Shown here one piece after another: positions 43,088-45,648 of a stretch of DNA of 45,648 bases. Numbering within the stretch: the stretch's first letter is position 1; each line of letters begins with the position of its first letter. Position numbers and translations under genes: made by a program. Origin of the DNA: Legionellales bacterium (lineage in GTDB: Bacteria > Pseudomonadota > Gammaproteobacteria > Eutrophobiales > Eutrophobiaceae); contig NZJM01000050.1 of assembly GCA_002692205.1 (NCBI GenBank), positions 1 through 45,648 of the forward strand. The letters are read 5' to 3'. The notes under the pieces are model-generated. The model did not search any database. It had not been told where the DNA came from and saw nothing but the letters and a program-made list of their open reading frames with translations.

Positions 43088-44439
43088 TCAGTATGCTACT
43101 TTCTGAAGCAGCAAAAGCAGTCGGATCACCGTTAACTGAGAAAGATGCTACTTTTTCAGGATGCAGTACTGACAGTCGCACTATCAAAAAAGGAAATCTA
43201 TTTATTGCGCTTAAGGGAGAATATTTTGATGGTCATGAATATATTTCAGTTGCCGAGAAAAATGGTGCATCCTCATTAATTATCGATCATGAAGTTTCTA
43301 ATACAAAACCTTTTATCAAGGTAAAAGATACGCGGGTAGCAATGGGGCTGCTAGCGAAATGCTGGAGAGAAAAAATAACAATTCCTCTAATAGCGATAAC
43401 AGGGAGTAATGGCAAAACAACAGTTAAAGAGATGGTGACTAGTATTCTATCAACGATATCGAAGGTGCATTCGACATCTGATAATTTAAACAATGATATC
43501 GGTGTTCCGAAAACATTATTCGGGCTTAATAAAGACCATCGCTATGGAGTTATAGAAATGGGAGCGAATCATTTAGGTGAAATAGGATGGTTGAGTAAAA
43601 TAACGTCCCCAAATATTGCAGTTATAACTCAATGTGCACCAGCTCATCTAGAAGGTTTTAAAAATATTGAAAGTATAGCAAAAGCTAAGGCGGAAATTTA
43701 CACAGGATTACAGTCCTCTGGGATTGCTGTTATAAATGCAGATGATGCATATGCTGATTTTTGGAAAAATAGTTGCAAAAAAATAAAACAGGTTACTTTT
43801 GGTATTGAATCAGAAAGCGCTGATATTCGTGCTAAAAATATTAAATTATCAGCAAATAAATTATTTATTAGTTTTAGTCTAATTACTAATGATGATTCTA
43901 TTCAAATAAGTTTACCTCTAATTGGGCATCATAATGTAATGAATGCATTAGCCGCAGCAGCATGTTGTTCGAGTCTGAATATTTCATTGCAGACAATAAA
44001 AAAAGGACTTGAGAGTGTACGTCCAATTAAGGGTAGATTAGAAATAAAAACAGGAAAAAATAAATCTCGAATTATTGATGATACATATAACGCTAATCCT
44101 ACATCGCTTGATGCCGGAATAAAGACTTTATGTAATTTCCAAGGTACGCGTTTCATTGTATTAGGAGACATGGGTGAGTTAGGCGAAAAGGCAGTAAAGT
44201 TTCACGAGGATGTTGGCATAGATGCAAAGCGAAAAAATATTGACGGTTTATTCACAATTGGAAAATTAAGTATGAATGCTGCAAAAAGTTTTGGCCAAGG
44301 TGCTTTTCATTTTAGTAGTCACGATGAGTTAGGTAGGGCATTAATAAAAATTCTAGATAAAAATTCTAACATTTTGATTAAAGGTTCACGTGCCATGAAA
44401 ATGGAGTGTCTTATTGAAATGCTTATGGAGAAAAAATAG
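43084..44439 (+). CDS. murF: UDP-MurNAc-tripeptide:D-Ala-D-Ala ligase
   Basis: 451 aa; IAITGSNGKTTVKEMVTSIL, DDTYNANPTSLDAGI, VLGDMGELGE. Confidence 0.97.
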   Translation: MISMLLSEAAKAVGSPLTEKDATFSGCSTDSRTIKKGNLFIALKGEYFDGHEYISVAEKNGASSLIIDHEVSNTKPFIKVKDTRVAMGLLAKCWREKITIPLIAITGSNGKTTVKEMVTSILSTISKVHSTSDNLNNDIGVPKTLFGLNKDHRYGVIEMGANHLGEIGWLSKITSPNIAVITQCAPAHLEGFKNIESIAKAKAEIYTGLQSSGIAVINADDAYADFWKNSCKKIKQVTFGIESESADIRAKNIKLSANKLFISFSLITNDDSIQISLPLIGHHNVMNALAAAACCSSLNISLQTIKKGLESVRPIKGRLEIKTGKNKSRIIDDTYNANPTSLDAGIKTLCNFQGTRFIVLGDMGELGEKAVKFHEDVGIDAKRKNIDGLFTIGKLSMNAAKSFGQGAFHFSSHDELGRALIKILDKNSNILIKGSRAMKMECLIEMLMEKK

Positions 44440-45522
44440 ATGTTAATCTGGTTAGCTGATTATTTAATGCAGTTTGATAGTGGCTTCGGTGTATTTAAAT
44501 ACTTGACACTGAGGACAATATTAAGTGTTTTAACATCCCTATTTATTTCTTTTCTATTAGGACCTTTTTTGATAAATCATTTAACGAATAGACAGATTGC
44601 GCAGAGTATAAGAGATGATGGTCCAGAGGCACATTTGAAAAAAATTGGAACTCCAACTATGGGAGGACTATTAATTTTGCTATCTATCATCTTTAGTACA
44701 CTGTGTTGGGGTGATATTAGTAATCGATATGTACTAGTTGTTCTTGTAGTTACATTTCTTTTTGGGGTTATAGGTTTAATTGATGACTATAGAAAAGTAA
44801 TTAATAACAATCCAAAAGGATTATCTGCGAAATATAAATACTTATCACAATCAATAGTTGCTATTGCTGCAGCAATTTATTTATATCATTCAGCAACATT
44901 ACCAGTTGAGACACAGTTATTAATTCCATTTTTTAAAGATTTTATTTTTGATATGGGTTGGTTATATATTGTTTTTGTTTATTTTGTAATTGTTGGTTCA
45001 AGTAATGCTGTTAATTTGACTGATGGTCTTGATGGGCTAGCAATTTTACCAACTGTTTTAGTTGCTGGAGCATTAGCAATTTTCGCATACTTGACTGGTC
45101 ACATACGCTTTTCTGATTATCTTGGTATTCCTTATATTCCTGGCGTAGGAGAAGTTGCAGTTTTTTGTGGAGCAATGGTTGGTTCTGGACTTGGATTTCT
45201 CTGGTTTAATACTTACCCGGCACAAGTTTTTATGGGAGATATTGGAGCACTATCGCTTGGGGCTGCGTTGGGTATTGTTGCCGTTGTTACTAGACAGGAA
45301 CTTGTTTTATTGATAATGGGAGGTGTATTTGTTATCGAAACCCTCTCAGTAATACTGCAAGTTACTTCTTTTAAATTAACTGGAAAAAGAATATTTAGAA
45401 TGGCTCCATTACATCATCATTATGAGCTAAAAGGATGGCCTGAGCCACGAGTAATAGTTAGATTTTGGATTATCACTGTAATACTAATTTTAATTGGTCT
45501 TGCAAGTTTAAAAATACGTTGA
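44440..45522 (+). CDS. mraY: Phospho-N-acetylmuramoyl-pentapeptide-transferase
   Basis: 360 aa; [43 protein letters not shown]. Confidence 0.98.
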   Translation: MLIWLADYLMQFDSGFGVFKYLTLRTILSVLTSLFISFLLGPFLINHLTNRQIAQSIRDDGPEAHLKKIGTPTMGGLLILLSIIFSTLCWGDISNRYVLVVLVVTFLFGVIGLIDDYRKVINNNPKGLSAKYKYLSQSIVAIAAAIYLYHSATLPVETQLLIPFFKDFIFDMGWLYIVFVYFVIVGSSNAVNLTDGLDGLAILPTVLVAGALAIFAYLTGHIRFSDYLGIPYIPGVGEVAVFCGAMVGSGLGFLWFNTYPAQVFMGDIGALSLGAALGIVAVVTRQELVLLIMGGVFVIETLSVILQVTSFKLTGKRIFRMAPLHHHYELKGWPEPRVIVRFWIITVILILIGLASLKIR

Positions 45523-45552
45523 GGATGATACTTGCTTTGTATTGAAAAAAAA

Positions 45553-45648
45553 ATGTCAACACTAAATAATAATGACTTACATTACGATGCAGTTATTGTT
45601 GGTCTCGGTAAAACGGGATTATCATGTTTTCGTTATTTATTTAATCAA
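45553..45648 (+). CDS. murD: UDP-N-acetylmuramoylalanine--D-glutamate ligase, 5' partial
   Basis: MSTLNNNDLHYDAVIVGLGKTGLSCFRYLFNQ, open to window end; follows mraY; not in ORF track. Confidence 0.88.
   Translation, partial: MSTLNNNDLHYDAVIVGLGKTGLSCFRYLFNQ

Overview
AT-rich chromosomal window from what looks like a gammaproteobacterium, judged from gene content and gene order. It is almost entirely conserved housekeeping genes, densely packed with many overlapping start/stop codons. In order: [partial tautomerase-cysE-valS-holC-pepA] on -, lptF-lptG on +, RDD protein on -, pcnB-folK-dNK-panB-panC-panD-cinA-like on +, tRNA-Leu(CAA) on -, queA-tgt-yajC-secD-secF-pdxB-purN-RND/MMPL exporter-mlaC-bolA/ibaG-murA-hisG-hisD on +, degS/algW-like on -, petA-petB-petC-sspA on +, [dolP-diaA-lpoA] on -, rsmI-rnpB (RNase P RNA)-ytoQ-mraZ-rsmH-ftsL-ftsI-murE-murF-mraY-murD(partial) on +. 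I found no CRISPR array, prophage, transposon, toxin-antitoxin, defence island or biosynthetic cluster, and nothing I would call a clearly undescribed system. The points most worth a second look are: an MMPL/RND exporter beside mlaC-ibaG-murA where mlaFEDB would be expected; ytoQ starting 28 nt after the RNase P RNA; a non-enterobacterial-type PurN; a perfect 14-bp inverted repeat between pepA and lptF; a GHSGG catalytic motif in the DegS-like protease; a textbook mraZ promoter/operator; and gaps in otherwise conserved synteny (no mlaFEDB, hisC, sspB or yraN). All family calls come from reading translated motifs and synteny, not from database searches.
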